Shown here: positions 1 to 10,300 of the stretch, piece after piece
How positions within the stretch are numbered: the stretch's first letter is position 1
How the letters are laid out: each line of letters opens with the position of its first letter
Assembly (NCBI GenBank): GCA_028719205.1
Contig: JAQUKH010000002.1
Location: 32,828 to 96,827, forward strand
DNA from: a bacterium
Lineage (GTDB): Bacteria; JACRDZ01; JAQUKH01
Reading direction: 5' to 3'
Length of the DNA: 64,000 nucleotides
Position numbers and translations under genes: made by a program
Notes under the pieces: model-generated
The model's input: the letters and a program-made list of their open reading frames with translations, nothing else
Databases searched by the model: none
What the model was told of the DNA's origin: nothing

Positions 1-28
1 TTAAAAGAATGGATTATGGAATAGAAAT

Positions 29-1762
29 ATGTTAAAAAAAATCATACTAAATTTAAATCTAAGAAATAAGTTCTTATTTGGAAGTATATTATTAGTTGTA
101 ATTCTGGGTTTAGCTGTCTTGCTGCTGGTGCAGACTACGATATCTCAAAAACTTTTGTCGGAAGTCCGGGAGAGAGGTATCCTTATAGCAAAAAATCTGG
201 CATCTGAGAGTATGGATCCGATGTTGGCAAGCCGGACCGAAGAACTTCAGTTGTTTATAAATGAATATAAGAATTCCAAGCAGGATATTGAATATATATT
301 TATTCTGGATTCAGAGGGCCGGGTTTTAGCGCATACTTTTGAGAAGGGTTTTCCGATTGGCTTAAAAAACGCGAACAGTACCGCGCAAATAAAAAAGCAA
401 AACGTAAAATCGCTTAATATCGACGGGAAAAATATTCTTGATATTATGGTGCCTGTTCTGGAAGGCGAGACAGGGGTTGTACGGGTAGGGATCTCAGAAG
501 AGCCGATCAGAAAAACAGTCAGCAATATAATCAGGTTGATCCTTGGAATAATTACCGGTGTTTTATTATTGGGAGGGGTGGGTGTATACGGTTTAGTTAC
601 AGTAGTCACAAATCCCATATATGACCTTATCAAAGCCGCGAAAACAGCCGGAAGGGGTGACTTGAGCCATAGGGTAGTTGTCAAAACCAGAGATGAGATA
701 GGAGAGCTTGGATTAACCTTTAATAATATGGTTATTGCTTTGCAGAAGTCGAGAGATGAGCTTATTCAATCCAGGGAATATGTAAATAATATTATTCATT
801 ATATGTATGAAGCCCTTTTTGTTGTATCAATCGATGGGTATATTAAGACTGTTAATGAGGCAGCCTGTGAGCTTTTGGGGTATGAAGAGAAAGAACTGAT
901 AGGGAAATCGGTTGAAAGTATTTTCGCGGAAGAAGATTTTATGGCCTCCAGAACGGATCTGCAGGATTTGATTAAAGAAGAATATGTAAAAAATATAGAA
1001 GAGGAATTTTTATCAAAGGCCGGAGAGAAAATTCCTGTAATTTTTTCAAGTTCTGTAATGCACGATAGTAAAGGCAGCACTCAGGGGATAATTTTTGTAG
1101 CCCAGTCTATGATGGAACGCAAACAGCTTGAGGAAAAACTTCATCATACTTTGCTCACCTTACGCAAGGCCATGAAGGGGGCCATACAAGCGATGGCATT
1201 AACAGTTGAGAGGAGAGACCCTTTTACTTCAGGACATCAGCAGCGAGTAGCTGATCTTGCCAGAGGAATAGCCAGGGAAATGGGGCTTACTGATGAGCGG
1301 ATTGATGGTTTAAGAATGTGCGCGGTTGTCCATGACTTAGGGAAGATGTTCATTCCGTCAGATATACTCACAAAAAGCACGAAATTAACTGAAAATGAAT
1401 ACAATATAATTAAAACGCACCCTCAAGCGGGTTATGAGATATTAAGGGAGATAGAATTTCCTTGGCCCATCGCGGAAATGGAACTGCAGCATCACGAAAG
1501 AATTAATGGTTCGGGGTATCCTAAAGGATTAATGGGGAAGGATATGCTTTTAGAAGCAAAGATCCTGGCCGTATCTGATGTTGTTGAAGCAATGGTTAAT
1601 AAGCGTTCCTATCATCCCGCGCACAGTACTACTGAGGCGCTGGAAGAGATCTCAAAGAACAAAGGTATTCTTTATGATCCCGATGTAGTCGACGCGTGCA
1701 TGCAAATATTTGTTAAAAAAGGATTTAAATTCAAAGAAAGCCCTACTGAAGACGGCATTTAA
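29..1762 (+). CDS. Membrane sensor with HAMP, PAS and HD-GYP domains
   Basis: This is a probable cyclic-di-GMP phosphodiesterase coupled to an extracytoplasmic sensor. Two membrane segments (about residues 15-36 and 168-192) bracket a periplasmic region of some 130 residues. They are followed by HAMP (193-245), PAS (250-360) and HD-GYP (380-560). The metal-binding HD (H435-D436), the HHE triplet (488-490) and the GYP signature (G496-Y497-P498) are all intact, so catalysis is expected. It is monocistronic here; the next gene is convergent. No strong ribosome binding site precedes the ATG. The ligand of the sensor domain cannot be told. Confidence 0.9.
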   Translation: MLKKIILNLNLRNKFLFGSILLVVILGLAVLLLVQTTISQKLLSEVRERGILIAKNLASESMDPMLASRTEELQLFINEYKNSKQDIEYIFILDSEGRVLAHTFEKGFPIGLKNANSTAQIKKQNVKSLNIDGKNILDIMVPVLEGETGVVRVGISEEPIRKTVSNIIRLILGIITGVLLLGGVGVYGLVTVVTNPIYDLIKAAKTAGRGDLSHRVVVKTRDEIGELGLTFNNMVIALQKSRDELIQSREYVNNIIHYMYEALFVVSIDGYIKTVNEAACELLGYEEKELIGKSVESIFAEEDFMASRTDLQDLIKEEYVKNIEEEFLSKAGEKIPVIFSSSVMHDSKGSTQGIIFVAQSMMERKQLEEKLHHTLLTLRKAMKGAIQAMALTVERRDPFTSGHQQRVADLARGIAREMGLTDERIDGLRMCAVVHDLGKMFIPSDILTKSTKLTENEYNIIKTHPQAGYEILREIEFPWPIAEMELQHHERINGSGYPKGLMGKDMLLEAKILAVSDVVEAMVNKRSYHPAHSTTEALEEISKNKGILYDPDVVDACMQIFVKKGFKFKESPTEDGI

Positions 1763-1780
1763 CCTTATATAAGTTTTAAA

Positions 1781-4603
1781 TCAGCATATACCCGAAAATT
1801 CACAGTATTTGCAGTTTTGTTCATTGCTTTTGTCGTTTTGGAAATCTATGTTTTTATCAAGGATCTCGGATATAATAAAATCTAATCCCTTGAGGCATGT
1901 TTCCATTACCTTGTCAGTATTCTCCTTATCTTTTTTAACAAAATCCGTAAATTCCATTTCCTGAAGATTATATAAAGCCGCGTTCACAGTTCCGCTGTAT
2001 CTTTGTTTTGTAAAATAATAATAAATCGGCAGTTGAAAAGAATGGATGTTGTTTTTAATGGATTCACGCCCGAATGAAATATTTTCTAATTTTGTTGAAG
2101 CTGCAGGTGCTTTTGCCGATTGCCCTGTTTTATAATCAATTACAAATACTGTTCCATCTTCGAGCAGGTCTATACGGTCTATGGTATATCTGCAATTTAT
2201 CAATTTGCCTGAGGGTAATTGTATTTTCCCTGAAAGTTTTTCTTCAAGTGAAAGGATCGTTTTTACTTCCCGCGACCGTTCATTGTTAATAAATTTTCTA
2301 AGCCTGTATTCCATAACCTCTTTTACCAAAAACGCCTCCGGCCCCAGCCTTTTTTTAAGTTTTTCTAAAAACCGGTTTTCGAATTCCCCGATAAAATATT
2401 TAAGAAAAACATCATCAATAACAGGTTTTTTATTTATAAATCTTTTGAAGGTATTATCAAGCAGTTCATGTATAAATGTGCCGATATCCTTTGCCTCAAC
2501 TTCATCAAGAAGATCTTCTTTTCCTTTAAGCCGTAACACATATTGATAATAAAATTTCATCGGGCAGTTTAAATAAGTGTCAATGCTGGATGATGAATAT
2601 ATAAAATTATCATCAAAATATTTAATTATTTTTTCGGTCTTTTTAACTGTGTTTTTTACTGCTATAGTTACAGGATTAAATTTCGCGCAGGTCTCGGGGA
2701 AAACATTCAGTATTTTGTCCTTTTTTTGCTTCTGCCAGATGAGTTCTTCAAGAAAACGGCTTTTTTCTTTTTCGGGACTGCCGTCATAAACAAAATACAC
2801 TTTCTTTGCTCCAGAGATCAAGCGGGTAAAATGGTATTTCTGGATCTCCTCTTCCTGTCTTAGTTTTTGCAGTCCAAGGCTTTCCATGATCTGGCGCGGT
2901 ATCATTGAACCATGGACTTGAGATCTCGGAAGTATGGATTCATTAACATCCATAATTATTACATTTTCAAAATTTAGCGAGCGGCTTTCAAATAATCCAA
3001 GTATCTGAAGCCCTTTCAAAGGAGAACCGGAAAACGAAACGATTTCGTTCTGTATCTTCTTATCAAAGACCTTAAATATATCTTCTTTATTAAAAGGCTG
3101 GTCTTTGAACTCGGCAGTTTTTAATTCATCGATTATTTCATATATCCTGTTAAGGATTTTTATATTCAAGGGGTAACTGTGAATAAAACTTTTTTTAAGC
3201 AGATAGGTGTTGAATTTTTCCAGGCAGGCGGTAAATTGGGAGAAATTGTTAATGTTTTCCCACATCCTGAAGGAGATCAAATGTATCTCTTCTAAAATAT
3301 TTTTAAACTCCGGTATGCCGGTATTAAAAGCCATTTCCGCGCTTAATTCATAAAGCTTATTTGAGCTTTCTATGTCATCCAGTTTTAAGAACAGGCTTCC
3401 GCTTAAAGAAGTTTCCTTAATTCCCGAAAGGATTTCTTCGGCTTTATGGACAAGTATCCGGGTCAAGGCGGGGTTAGAGTTTATTGTCAGATTTTTTATT
3501 AATGGATGAAGTATAACCTTGAGATAATCCTTGGTATAATAAGCCCCGTTTTTTCGTGTCAGCTGAGCGGCAGCGATAAATTTTATAAGGTTGTATAAAG
3601 CGCTTCGTTTCAAGGGGTAACCCATTGAAACATTAAAATTTTCCACAAGAGGTGAAATTTCCGAGAGCAAAGGTATAAGATTGTTCGCGTCGGGAAGTAT
3701 AATGACGGTTTTATCAAGGGCTTCGCCTTTTTTGATAATCTCGGATCTTAAAATTTCTTTTATAATACCTGCCTGTGAATGGCTGTCAAACCCTTTGAAT
3801 ATTTTTAAATCATATGATGGCTTAGTTTGGTTTACCGGTTCGATCTTATTGTTGAGTTCTTTTTCGAGATTATCGAAAACAGGCCAGGGATTTGAATCTT
3901 TCTGAAAAAAAGCTGTTGCTGTATCTTCACTAAGAAGATGTTTGAGAATTTTTTTTTCTGTATTGTGAAGATAATAAAAATTACAAAAAAGAATTTTATC
4001 AAATTCAGGGAATTTCGTTTTCCTGATAATATTCGCCGCGTCCAGGTATATAATTCCGCGGGAAAGCAGATTGCGGCTTCGCAGTTCAATGTGATATAAA
4101 TTCCTTAATTCAATAATATTCCGGAGCAATTTATTTATATTCTCGGGTATTTCATAACCTATTTCAAAAAGGTCTTCAACAGGTTTAAGGTCCTGCGTGG
4201 AGATATTTTCAATGTCCAGTTCATCTATAAATCCTGTAATTTCTGTTGCCCAAGGAAGAAAATCAGAAAACTTTTCTCTGTGAATCAATATTTTAGAGGA
4301 CAGTTTTTTCGCGCAGGTGTAAATTATATAGCTTGATTCCAGTTCTGACGGCATGCGGAAATTGCCGTGTTTTGACACTATAAAATTCACAAACTGATCG
4401 ATCGAGAAAAATTGCGGAGGAAAAAAAATCCGTTTTATTCTCTTTGAAAGCTCCCTCTTTAAGAATAATGAGGGCCGTTTTCCTCCGAATATAACAGCAA
4501 CACGGCTCAAATCACCGCCTTTTTTTAAAAAATTGTTTTCCAGATAATCCGCGGTATTCGAAATAAAATCTTCAGTGAAATTGCAGGTGATTATTTTTTC
4601 CAT
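1781..4603 (-). CDS. addB: AddB-like helicase-nuclease subunit with Fe-S PD-(D/E)XK nuclease
   Basis: This is the probable B subunit of an AddAB-type enzyme that processes double-strand breaks for recombination. The N-terminal half is a UvrD-like fold without a clear Walker A. The C-terminal nuclease shows the VIDYKTG core, and the cysteine pattern of the AddB iron-sulfur cluster: one Cys in YLNCPMKFYY and a terminal C-x2-C-x5-C that includes the last residue. I chose the ATG at 4603 (about 940 aa) over an upstream TTG because a TTGAAA-17-TATACT promoter lies directly in front of it. Its partner addA is 2.8 kb away on the same strand, with a plus-strand cassette between them. Assignment to the AddB/RexB group is by motif, not search. 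Confidence 0.8.
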   Translation of the reverse strand: MEKIITCNFTEDFISNTADYLENNFLKKGGDLSRVAVIFGGKRPSLFLKRELSKRIKRIFFPPQFFSIDQFVNFIVSKHGNFRMPSELESSYIIYTCAKKLSSKILIHREKFSDFLPWATEITGFIDELDIENISTQDLKPVEDLFEIGYEIPENINKLLRNIIELRNLYHIELRSRNLLSRGIIYLDAANIIRKTKFPEFDKILFCNFYYLHNTEKKILKHLLSEDTATAFFQKDSNPWPVFDNLEKELNNKIEPVNQTKPSYDLKIFKGFDSHSQAGIIKEILRSEIIKKGEALDKTVIILPDANNLIPLLSEISPLVENFNVSMGYPLKRSALYNLIKFIAAAQLTRKNGAYYTKDYLKVILHPLIKNLTINSNPALTRILVHKAEEILSGIKETSLSGSLFLKLDDIESSNKLYELSAEMAFNTGIPEFKNILEEIHLISFRMWENINNFSQFTACLEKFNTYLLKKSFIHSYPLNIKILNRIYEIIDELKTAEFKDQPFNKEDIFKVFDKKIQNEIVSFSGSPLKGLQILGLFESRSLNFENVIIMDVNESILPRSQVHGSMIPRQIMESLGLQKLRQEEEIQKYHFTRLISGAKKVYFVYDGSPEKEKSRFLEELIWQKQKKDKILNVFPETCAKFNPVTIAVKNTVKKTEKIIKYFDDNFIYSSSSIDTYLNCPMKFYYQYVLRLKGKEDLLDEVEAKDIGTFIHELLDNTFKRFINKKPVIDDVFLKYFIGEFENRFLEKLKKRLGPEAFLVKEVMEYRLRKFINNERSREVKTILSLEEKLSGKIQLPSGKLINCRYTIDRIDLLEDGTVFVIDYKTGQSAKAPAASTKLENISFGRESIKNNIHSFQLPIYYYFTKQRYSGTVNAALYNLQEMEFTDFVKKDKENTDKVMETCLKGLDFIISEILDKNIDFQNDKSNEQNCKYCEFSGIC

Positions 4604-4610
4604 TTTATGT

Positions 4611-4639
4611 AGTATAAATTGAGTTCGGTAAATTTTCAA
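4611..4639 (-). promoter_or_regulatory. Promoter of addB-like gene, leaderless type
   Basis: On the minus strand a TTGAAA box (4634-4639), a 17-nt spacer and TATACT (4611-4616) end 7 nt before the ATG at 4603. No Shine-Dalgarno lies between, so the transcript would start at or next to the start codon. Confidence 0.55.
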
Positions 4640-4739
4640 GATAAAACGCCTGACCGTTAAAAATCAATAAATTGTAAGCTGTAAAAAGCCGATAATAAGA
4701 ATATTATAATAGCCTGGGAAAAAACTCAAGTGAGGGCAA

Positions 4740-5822
4740 ATGATAAAAAAGAAAATCAAAGAAGTTATAAACAAGAATGTTAATGAGGGAGAGATTTCTA
4801 AAAAAGCGAATGAGCTGCCAGATAAGAATTTATTCCAGGCAGCGGTTTTAAACGAAATAAGTTATTTAAACAGAAATATTTATGACCTGGAAAATATTCT
4901 GCAATCTATCCTTAACTTACTTCAGGGGATAATTAAATTTGAAATTGGCGTGATCTTTTTAGCGGAAGAAAAAATTATGCTGATCTTCAGCAGGGAGAAA
5001 CAGTCAAATGAAAATAATGAAAAAGCAATAAACACTGCAATAAATAATTTTAATCAATTGGCAGGGCAAAGAATATCTAAAAATGAAATGAAAATAAAAG
5101 TAATTGACAGCGGGAATATTTCCACAAATTCAAATCAATCCATAAATTCATTTATTTTTTCGGAAATTTACGCTAAAAATAATATAATGGGAATTTTAAT
5201 GATCGGTTGTTATCAGGAAAACGCTTATAGTGATATAGACAGCAAGTCCTTAAATTCTTTTGTCACGCACGCTTCAATTGTAATGGATAATGCCCGATTA
5301 TATCAAAAGCTGGAATCTCTAACGGTAATTGATGAATTGACTAAAATCTACAATAAAAGATACCTGGCACAAATTATTCCACAGGAATTAAGCAGGGTCG
5401 AAAGATATAGGCGAACTCTTTCCATAATAATGTTTGATATAGATTTTTTTAAGAAAGTTAATGATGCGTATGGCTGTATTCAGGGAGATATTATTTTAAA
5501 AGAGGTTGTAAAAATAGCCAGGGTTACATTGAGAAAAGTCGATATCCTTATACGTTATGGCGGGGAGGAATTTATTATTCTTTTGCCTGAAGTAAATCTT
5601 GAAATCGCGCAGAATATAGCGGAAAGGATAAGAAAAGCTGTTGAGGTATTTTCCTTTTCCGGGCAAAAAGAACCACTGCGCATCACTATTAGTTTAGGAG
5701 TGACGACTTGTACGAAAGAATTGATAGATGAGGGAGGTAAAAAATTAATTTCAGTCGCTAATGAAGCGCTTTATGAAGCCAAAAAATCAGGACGAAACAG
5801 GGTATGTGTGGCGAAAAAATAA
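4740..5822 (+). CDS. Diguanylate cyclase with N-terminal GAF-like domain
   Basis: This predicted cytosolic enzyme makes c-di-GMP from two GTP. Residues about 45-195 look like a GAF sensor, and 200-355 are a GGDEF domain. The active-site motif is GGEEF (274-278), the metal-binding aspartate is in FDIDFF (D233), and an RxxD inhibitory site (R265-D268) sits five residues before GGEEF. So the protein should be active and feedback-inhibited by product. No membrane segment is seen. It opens a plus-strand cassette with a DHp-only protein and two receivers, and it counterbalances the HD-GYP proteins at both ends of the region. Confidence 0.9.
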   Translation: MIKKKIKEVINKNVNEGEISKKANELPDKNLFQAAVLNEISYLNRNIYDLENILQSILNLLQGIIKFEIGVIFLAEEKIMLIFSREKQSNENNEKAINTAINNFNQLAGQRISKNEMKIKVIDSGNISTNSNQSINSFIFSEIYAKNNIMGILMIGCYQENAYSDIDSKSLNSFVTHASIVMDNARLYQKLESLTVIDELTKIYNKRYLAQIIPQELSRVERYRRTLSIIMFDIDFFKKVNDAYGCIQGDIILKEVVKIARVTLRKVDILIRYGGEEFIILLPEVNLEIAQNIAERIRKAVEVFSFSGQKEPLRITISLGVTTCTKELIDEGGKKLISVANEALYEAKKSGRNRVCVAKK

Positions 5823-5886
5823 AACATGACCCTAAGCCCTTAAAAACCGATAAGTCTAGTATATTGCTAAATAATAAGGTGAAATA

Positions 5887-6423
5887 ATGAGCGACCAAAA
5901 AAAGAAAAAAGATCCTTTAGAAGAATATCTCTCGTTTGTCAGGCACGAACTGCGTAATCAATTGTTTGTGGTTCGTGAAGGGATAAGCCAGGTCATAGAC
6001 GGGTTAGGAGGTAAAGATTGTGCTAAATGCGCTAAAATTTTACAGCCTTCTTTGGAGACTGCTGAGAATTTCAACAAGTCTATAAGTGAGTTGTTAAACG
6101 ATCCCGCCTTCGAGAAAATACTAAAAAAACAATTTAAGGATAAATCGGAAACTGAAAATTTAGAAATATCGAAAAATGAGCTTATGGGACTTATAAATCA
6201 TATAATTCGTACGCCGTTGACTATGATTAAAGAAGGTTTATCTATAGTAGTGGATGAGATACCCGGGAAGCTAACGTTAGAACAAAAAAAGTATCTTAAT
6301 GCCGCGAAAGAAAACACTGATAATTTAATTGTGTCTATTGAAAAGATTTTGTCAACTCCCCTGGAAAAGATACCAAGCCTTTTAGGGGAAGATGTGCAGT
6401 ATAAAATAGAATATAAAAAATAG
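5887..6423 (+). CDS. Double DHp (HisKA-like) protein without kinase domain
   Basis: This 178-aa protein carries two histidine-kinase dimerisation-like helices. The first H-box is SFVRHELRNQL (H20) and the second is INHIIRTPLTM (H105). No HATPase domain (N, G1, G2 boxes) follows; the frame stops 75 residues after the second H-box. It cannot autophosphorylate alone. It may act as a phosphotransfer or scaffold protein for the two receivers immediately downstream (12-nt gap). A good AAGGTGA ribosome site precedes the ATG. The paired H-boxes are seen directly; the phosphotransfer role is inference. Confidence 0.7.
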   Translation: MSDQKKKKDPLEEYLSFVRHELRNQLFVVREGISQVIDGLGGKDCAKCAKILQPSLETAENFNKSISELLNDPAFEKILKKQFKDKSETENLEISKNELMGLINHIIRTPLTMIKEGLSIVVDEIPGKLTLEQKKYLNAAKENTDNLIVSIEKILSTPLEKIPSLLGEDVQYKIEYKK

Positions 6424-6435
6424 CCGGAGGGTGTA

Positions 6436-6801
6436 ATGAAAAAAATACTGGTAGTTGATGATGAAACTATGATAAGAGAGATGGTCAAGACAAGGCTGGA
6501 GGCAAACAATTATGAAGTTATTACTGCCGGTGATGGCCAGGAGGCACTTGAAAAAGTACGCCGGGAGAATCCTGATTTGATCCTTCTTGATTTAATGCTG
6601 CCTAAAGTTAACGGTTATAAAGTTTGCAGGATGCTTAAATTTGATGACAAATATAAGAAAATTCCTATAATCATGCTTACCGCGCGCACGGCGGAAGATG
6701 ATATTAAAGCTGGAAAAGAAGTCGGCGCGGACTTGTATTTAACAAAACCTTTTGATTCAAAAATTCTTTTAGAAAAAATAGAAGAACTTTTAAAAAAATG
6801 A
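6436..6801 (+). CDS. Single-domain response regulator
   Basis: This is a 121-aa stand-alone CheY-like receiver. The acidic pair D8-D9, phosphoacceptor D52 (in LLDLMLPK), T82 and K104 (in LTKPF) are all present, so it should accept phosphate. There is no output domain; it must signal by protein contact. A GGAGGG ribosome site precedes the start. It sits between the double-DHp protein and a second, divergent receiver, and its stop codon lies 14 nt before that receiver's probable start. Confidence 0.92.
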   Translation: MKKILVVDDETMIREMVKTRLEANNYEVITAGDGQEALEKVRRENPDLILLDLMLPKVNGYKVCRMLKFDDKYKKIPIIMLTARTAEDDIKAGKEVGADLYLTKPFDSKILLEKIEELLKK

Positions 6802-6815
6802 GCATAGGAGATAAA

Positions 6816-7193
6816 ATGGCAGGTAAAATACTTATTGTTCAGGATAACCGGCTGATAAACAAGATGATAAAATCCCGTCTTGATTCCAATGGATTTTCAG
6901 CTGATATATGCGAGACAGGAGAAGAAGGCGTTGAAAAAGCAAAGACTGATAATTATCAGCTTGTTCTATTGGATTGCACCCTTCCGGGGATCAGTGGTGT
7001 GGAAGTGTGCCGATTTATAAAAAAGGAAGAAAAATTTAAAAATATTCCGATTATTTTTATGTCGGGTGAAGATGAAGATAAACTGATTAATATTGTAAAA
7101 AATGAAGGTGCTGATGGTTATATTTCGCTTGCATCCGGTTTTGAAGGCAAAGAATTTATTAATACAATAAAAAAATTTTTAGAAAAGGAGTGA
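6816..7193 (+). CDS. Divergent single-domain receiver
   Basis: This is a 125-aa receiver-fold protein starting at MAGKILIVQDN; the AGGAG at 6806 is correctly spaced for this ATG, rather than for one at 6798 that overlaps the previous gene. The phosphoacceptor Asp in LLDCTLPG is kept. The usual acidic pair is reduced to Q-D, the switch Thr is Ser (FMSGED), and the conserved Lys is missing (GYISLASGFE instead of LTKPF). It may be a weakly or atypically phosphorylated receiver that works with its neighbour. Confidence 0.8.
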   Translation: MAGKILIVQDNRLINKMIKSRLDSNGFSADICETGEEGVEKAKTDNYQLVLLDCTLPGISGVEVCRFIKKEEKFKNIPIIFMSGEDEDKLINIVKNEGADGYISLASGFEGKEFINTIKKFLEKE

Positions 7194-7197
7194 AAAT

Positions 7198-7383
7198 ATG
7201 CCGGTAGTAAACATTCAGATCTTAAAAGGCCGGTCTCAAGAACAAAAAAAGAAAATGGCCAAGACAGTAACAGATGCCATTGTTTCTTCGATTGGGGTAA
7301 AGCCTGAAGCAGTGTGGATCGTTATAGAGGAAATGGAAAGAGAAAATTTTGCGACGGGCGGGGTTTTGCATTGCGAAAAATAA
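7198..7383 (+). CDS. 4-oxalocrotonate tautomerase family protein
   Basis: This is a 61-aa protein of the tautomerase superfamily, about the usual 62-aa length. After removal of Met the N-terminal Pro is the catalytic base (MPVVNIQILKGRS). Such enzymes shift keto-enol tautomers of small acids and act as oligomers; the substrate here is unknown. It has a strong AGGAG site only 4 nt after the receiver stop codon, so it is probably cotranscribed with the signalling cassette. The gene is convergent with addA. Confidence 0.88.
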   Translation: MPVVNIQILKGRSQEQKKKMAKTVTDAIVSSIGVKPEAVWIVIEEMERENFATGGVLHCEK

Positions 7384-7388
7384 TAAAG

Positions 7389-10300
7389 TTATGCAACTTC
7401 TTCCACTTCAGCTTCTTCCAGAAACATGGCAAATCCTTTTATCTGTTTTTCAGGAAATAATTCTTTAACCAAACCGGCATAAATATCGATCTGTTCCTTA
7501 TAATTTAAGGAAGATTCAGATTTTGTTTTGTATTCGACTATCCATACTTCTTTTTCCCTGACGATGAGGCGGTCGATCCTTTTTGTGTTCCCTAAGCGGT
7601 CGACAATATCTTTTTCGAGATAAACTTTACCATCAGAGATATAAAAAAACTTCCGCAGATCATTATTTTTGACAAGTTTAGTTATTATCGATGAAAATTC
7701 AGAATAGTCCGTAATGCCCGGAAATAAATTACGCGCCTTTGAAGCGCCTTTTTTTATCGCATCGTCTAAATTCTGATGTTCAAGATTTTCTATTGAACTT
7801 AGCATCTCATGCAGAAAATTCCCTTTTAATACTTTATCCCTGTTCCTGATCGAATTAACATCCAAAAAATCTTCTTTTATAAATTCTATCCATTCTTTAT
7901 ATTCAGGCAAAGATAAAGTTATGTATGATGTTTTGTCATCCGATTCCGTAAAGTATTCATGCCTTTCCCCTTTATTATAAATATTTTCAGGAATAAGGTA
8001 TTTTGCAGTATTTGCGGTTCTTAATTCTCCATTTTTATCAGCGGACTTTTTAAAAGAAAACGGTATAAAAATATAAAGTTCGTTTTTCGCCCTCGTCAAG
8101 GAAACGTAAAGAGTGTTGAGTTCATCTATAAAAGTTTTTTTGTATTCTTCCGTGTGCATGGAAGCTATCTGATCTGATAGCTGCGCGTATTTTTTATCCA
8201 GTCTGACAAGTGAGAGGTTTTCGGGATCTTTATCAATGAAGCTTATATTTTGTTTTTTATTTGACTTAAAATGTTTCATATCAAACTCCAAAAAAGGAAT
8301 TATAACTGTTCCGAATCCGAGGCCCTTGGATTTATGGATCGTCATAACTTTTATCGCGTCTACACCCTTCACGTTGACAAAAATGCTTTTATTATTCAGC
8401 CCTTTAAAATATTCAAGAAAATCAGTTATCCCGTTATAATCTTTTTCGCCTTCTTTTATCATTTGGAGAAAATGTATAAAAAACGCCTGCTGGTAAGGGA
8501 AGTTTTTAAATACATTAAATTTTTTATAAATTTCAATCACAAATTCATATAATTCGGTAAATCCTACGGTTTTAAAGAAATTATCTATCAGGTTGTTCCA
8601 GATATCGGGGTACATATTTTGAAATTCGCGGTAAATATAATGATCGTTTTTTGTTGAAGAATTTTCTCTGAGCGCAAAAAGGAAATTTTCAATTATTTTT
8701 TTATCAATACCGGACTCCTTTAAAAAAATATTTCCCATTATAAAAGACGCGAAAGAAAGATTATCTATTGGTGAATTCAGGAATTTAAGGAACGAGGTAA
8801 GCTCATTAATGAAAACATTGTTTTTTATATTTAGCGTTTTATCAGATTCCACAGGGATATTTTTATCTATCAGCCAACCGCTTACGGTTTCCACGTACTC
8901 ATTCTCGCGGCACAGGATCGCGATGTCTTTTAGGCCTGCGCGGTTCCGTGTTTTCAGCTGTTCTATAAGGTTTAAAAGCTTTTCCTTGATGATTTCATAT
9001 TTTTCATCCTTGTCGGTAATTTCAACAGCCTCGGCCCTGACAAATCCGTATTGATATTTGTCATCCTTTCTGTATTTTTGTTCCGCGCGGGAAAATATAT
9101 TGAGAATCTCCTCGATACAGGTTTTACTGAAATTCCGAAGATCATCATCCTCGTTTTGCTGATATTCGATAAACCGCTTTAGATTATTTTCCGCGAATAT
9201 ACTGTTCGTAAATTCTACAATTTCTTTCTGGCTGCGGTAATTTGTGTTAAGATAATTTTCTTTTACATATTCGGGATAAGTGTTCTTTATTTCATCAAAT
9301 AAGGAACACTCGCCTCCGCGGAACCGGAAAATCGCCTGTTTTTTATCGCCCACGTAGAAAAAGCTTCCTCCGGTTGAAAGAATTTCCTCGATCATTATCT
9401 CAAAATTCTGCCATTGTAGAACGCTTGTATCCTGAAATTCGTCGATCAGAAAATGCCTTATGCGCGTCGAAAGCCTGTAATAAAGTTCAGGGACATTGAT
9501 CTCGTTTTGCCTGATCAGTAAATGTGCCTGTTCATTGAGTTCGCCAAGGAACAATAAATCATTTTTTCTCGCGTTCCGCCTGAAAATGTCATAGACCATG
9601 TCAAAAATATCAATATAGCAATTAAAAAATGCTGCCGACTCTTTTTCTGAAACTCTGATTATTTCTCTGTGGATATTTTCCCAAAGTTTGATAAGCTCGT
9701 CCGGTATAGTTTTATTTTTCAGGGCAGGCAGTTCATCTTTTAAAAATGATTTTTTTCCGATATCGGCAAAATCAAAATTGTCTTTGTTGTTTTGAACAAA
9801 ATTATTTAACGTTTTTCGGAAAGTTCCATTAATGTCAGGAGTCATTTTATTATTCAGGTCCCGGTAAAGTTTAAGCAAGGCGCGTTTTGATATTAATATG
9901 TTTTCGCCTTTCAGGTCAAACTTCTGGAAATTCTTGCCGTAAGTATTTTTCCGCGAGTACATTGAATTGATCAGGTTCAAAATATCTTTTTTCGGGATCC
10001 AGCCGGCCTTGTTTTCAAGGTATAAATATTGGTGCAGAAAATTATTGAAAATATCCCTGGTGGTTTTGTCATGGTTAGCTTTGTCAATACATTCATCCAG
10101 GCTGTATAAAAGAAGAGGTAAATGATCGTCCCTGATCTCAAAATTAGAGGATATGTTCAGCCTGAACGCGCAGCTTATCAGGATCTTATTAATAAAACTA
10201 TCGATAGTCTGGACCTGAAGAAAGTTGTAATTGGCAAGGATGTAGTCCATCAGGTACTGAGCCTTTTTTTGTATATTTGTTGTATTACATATACTTTCTA

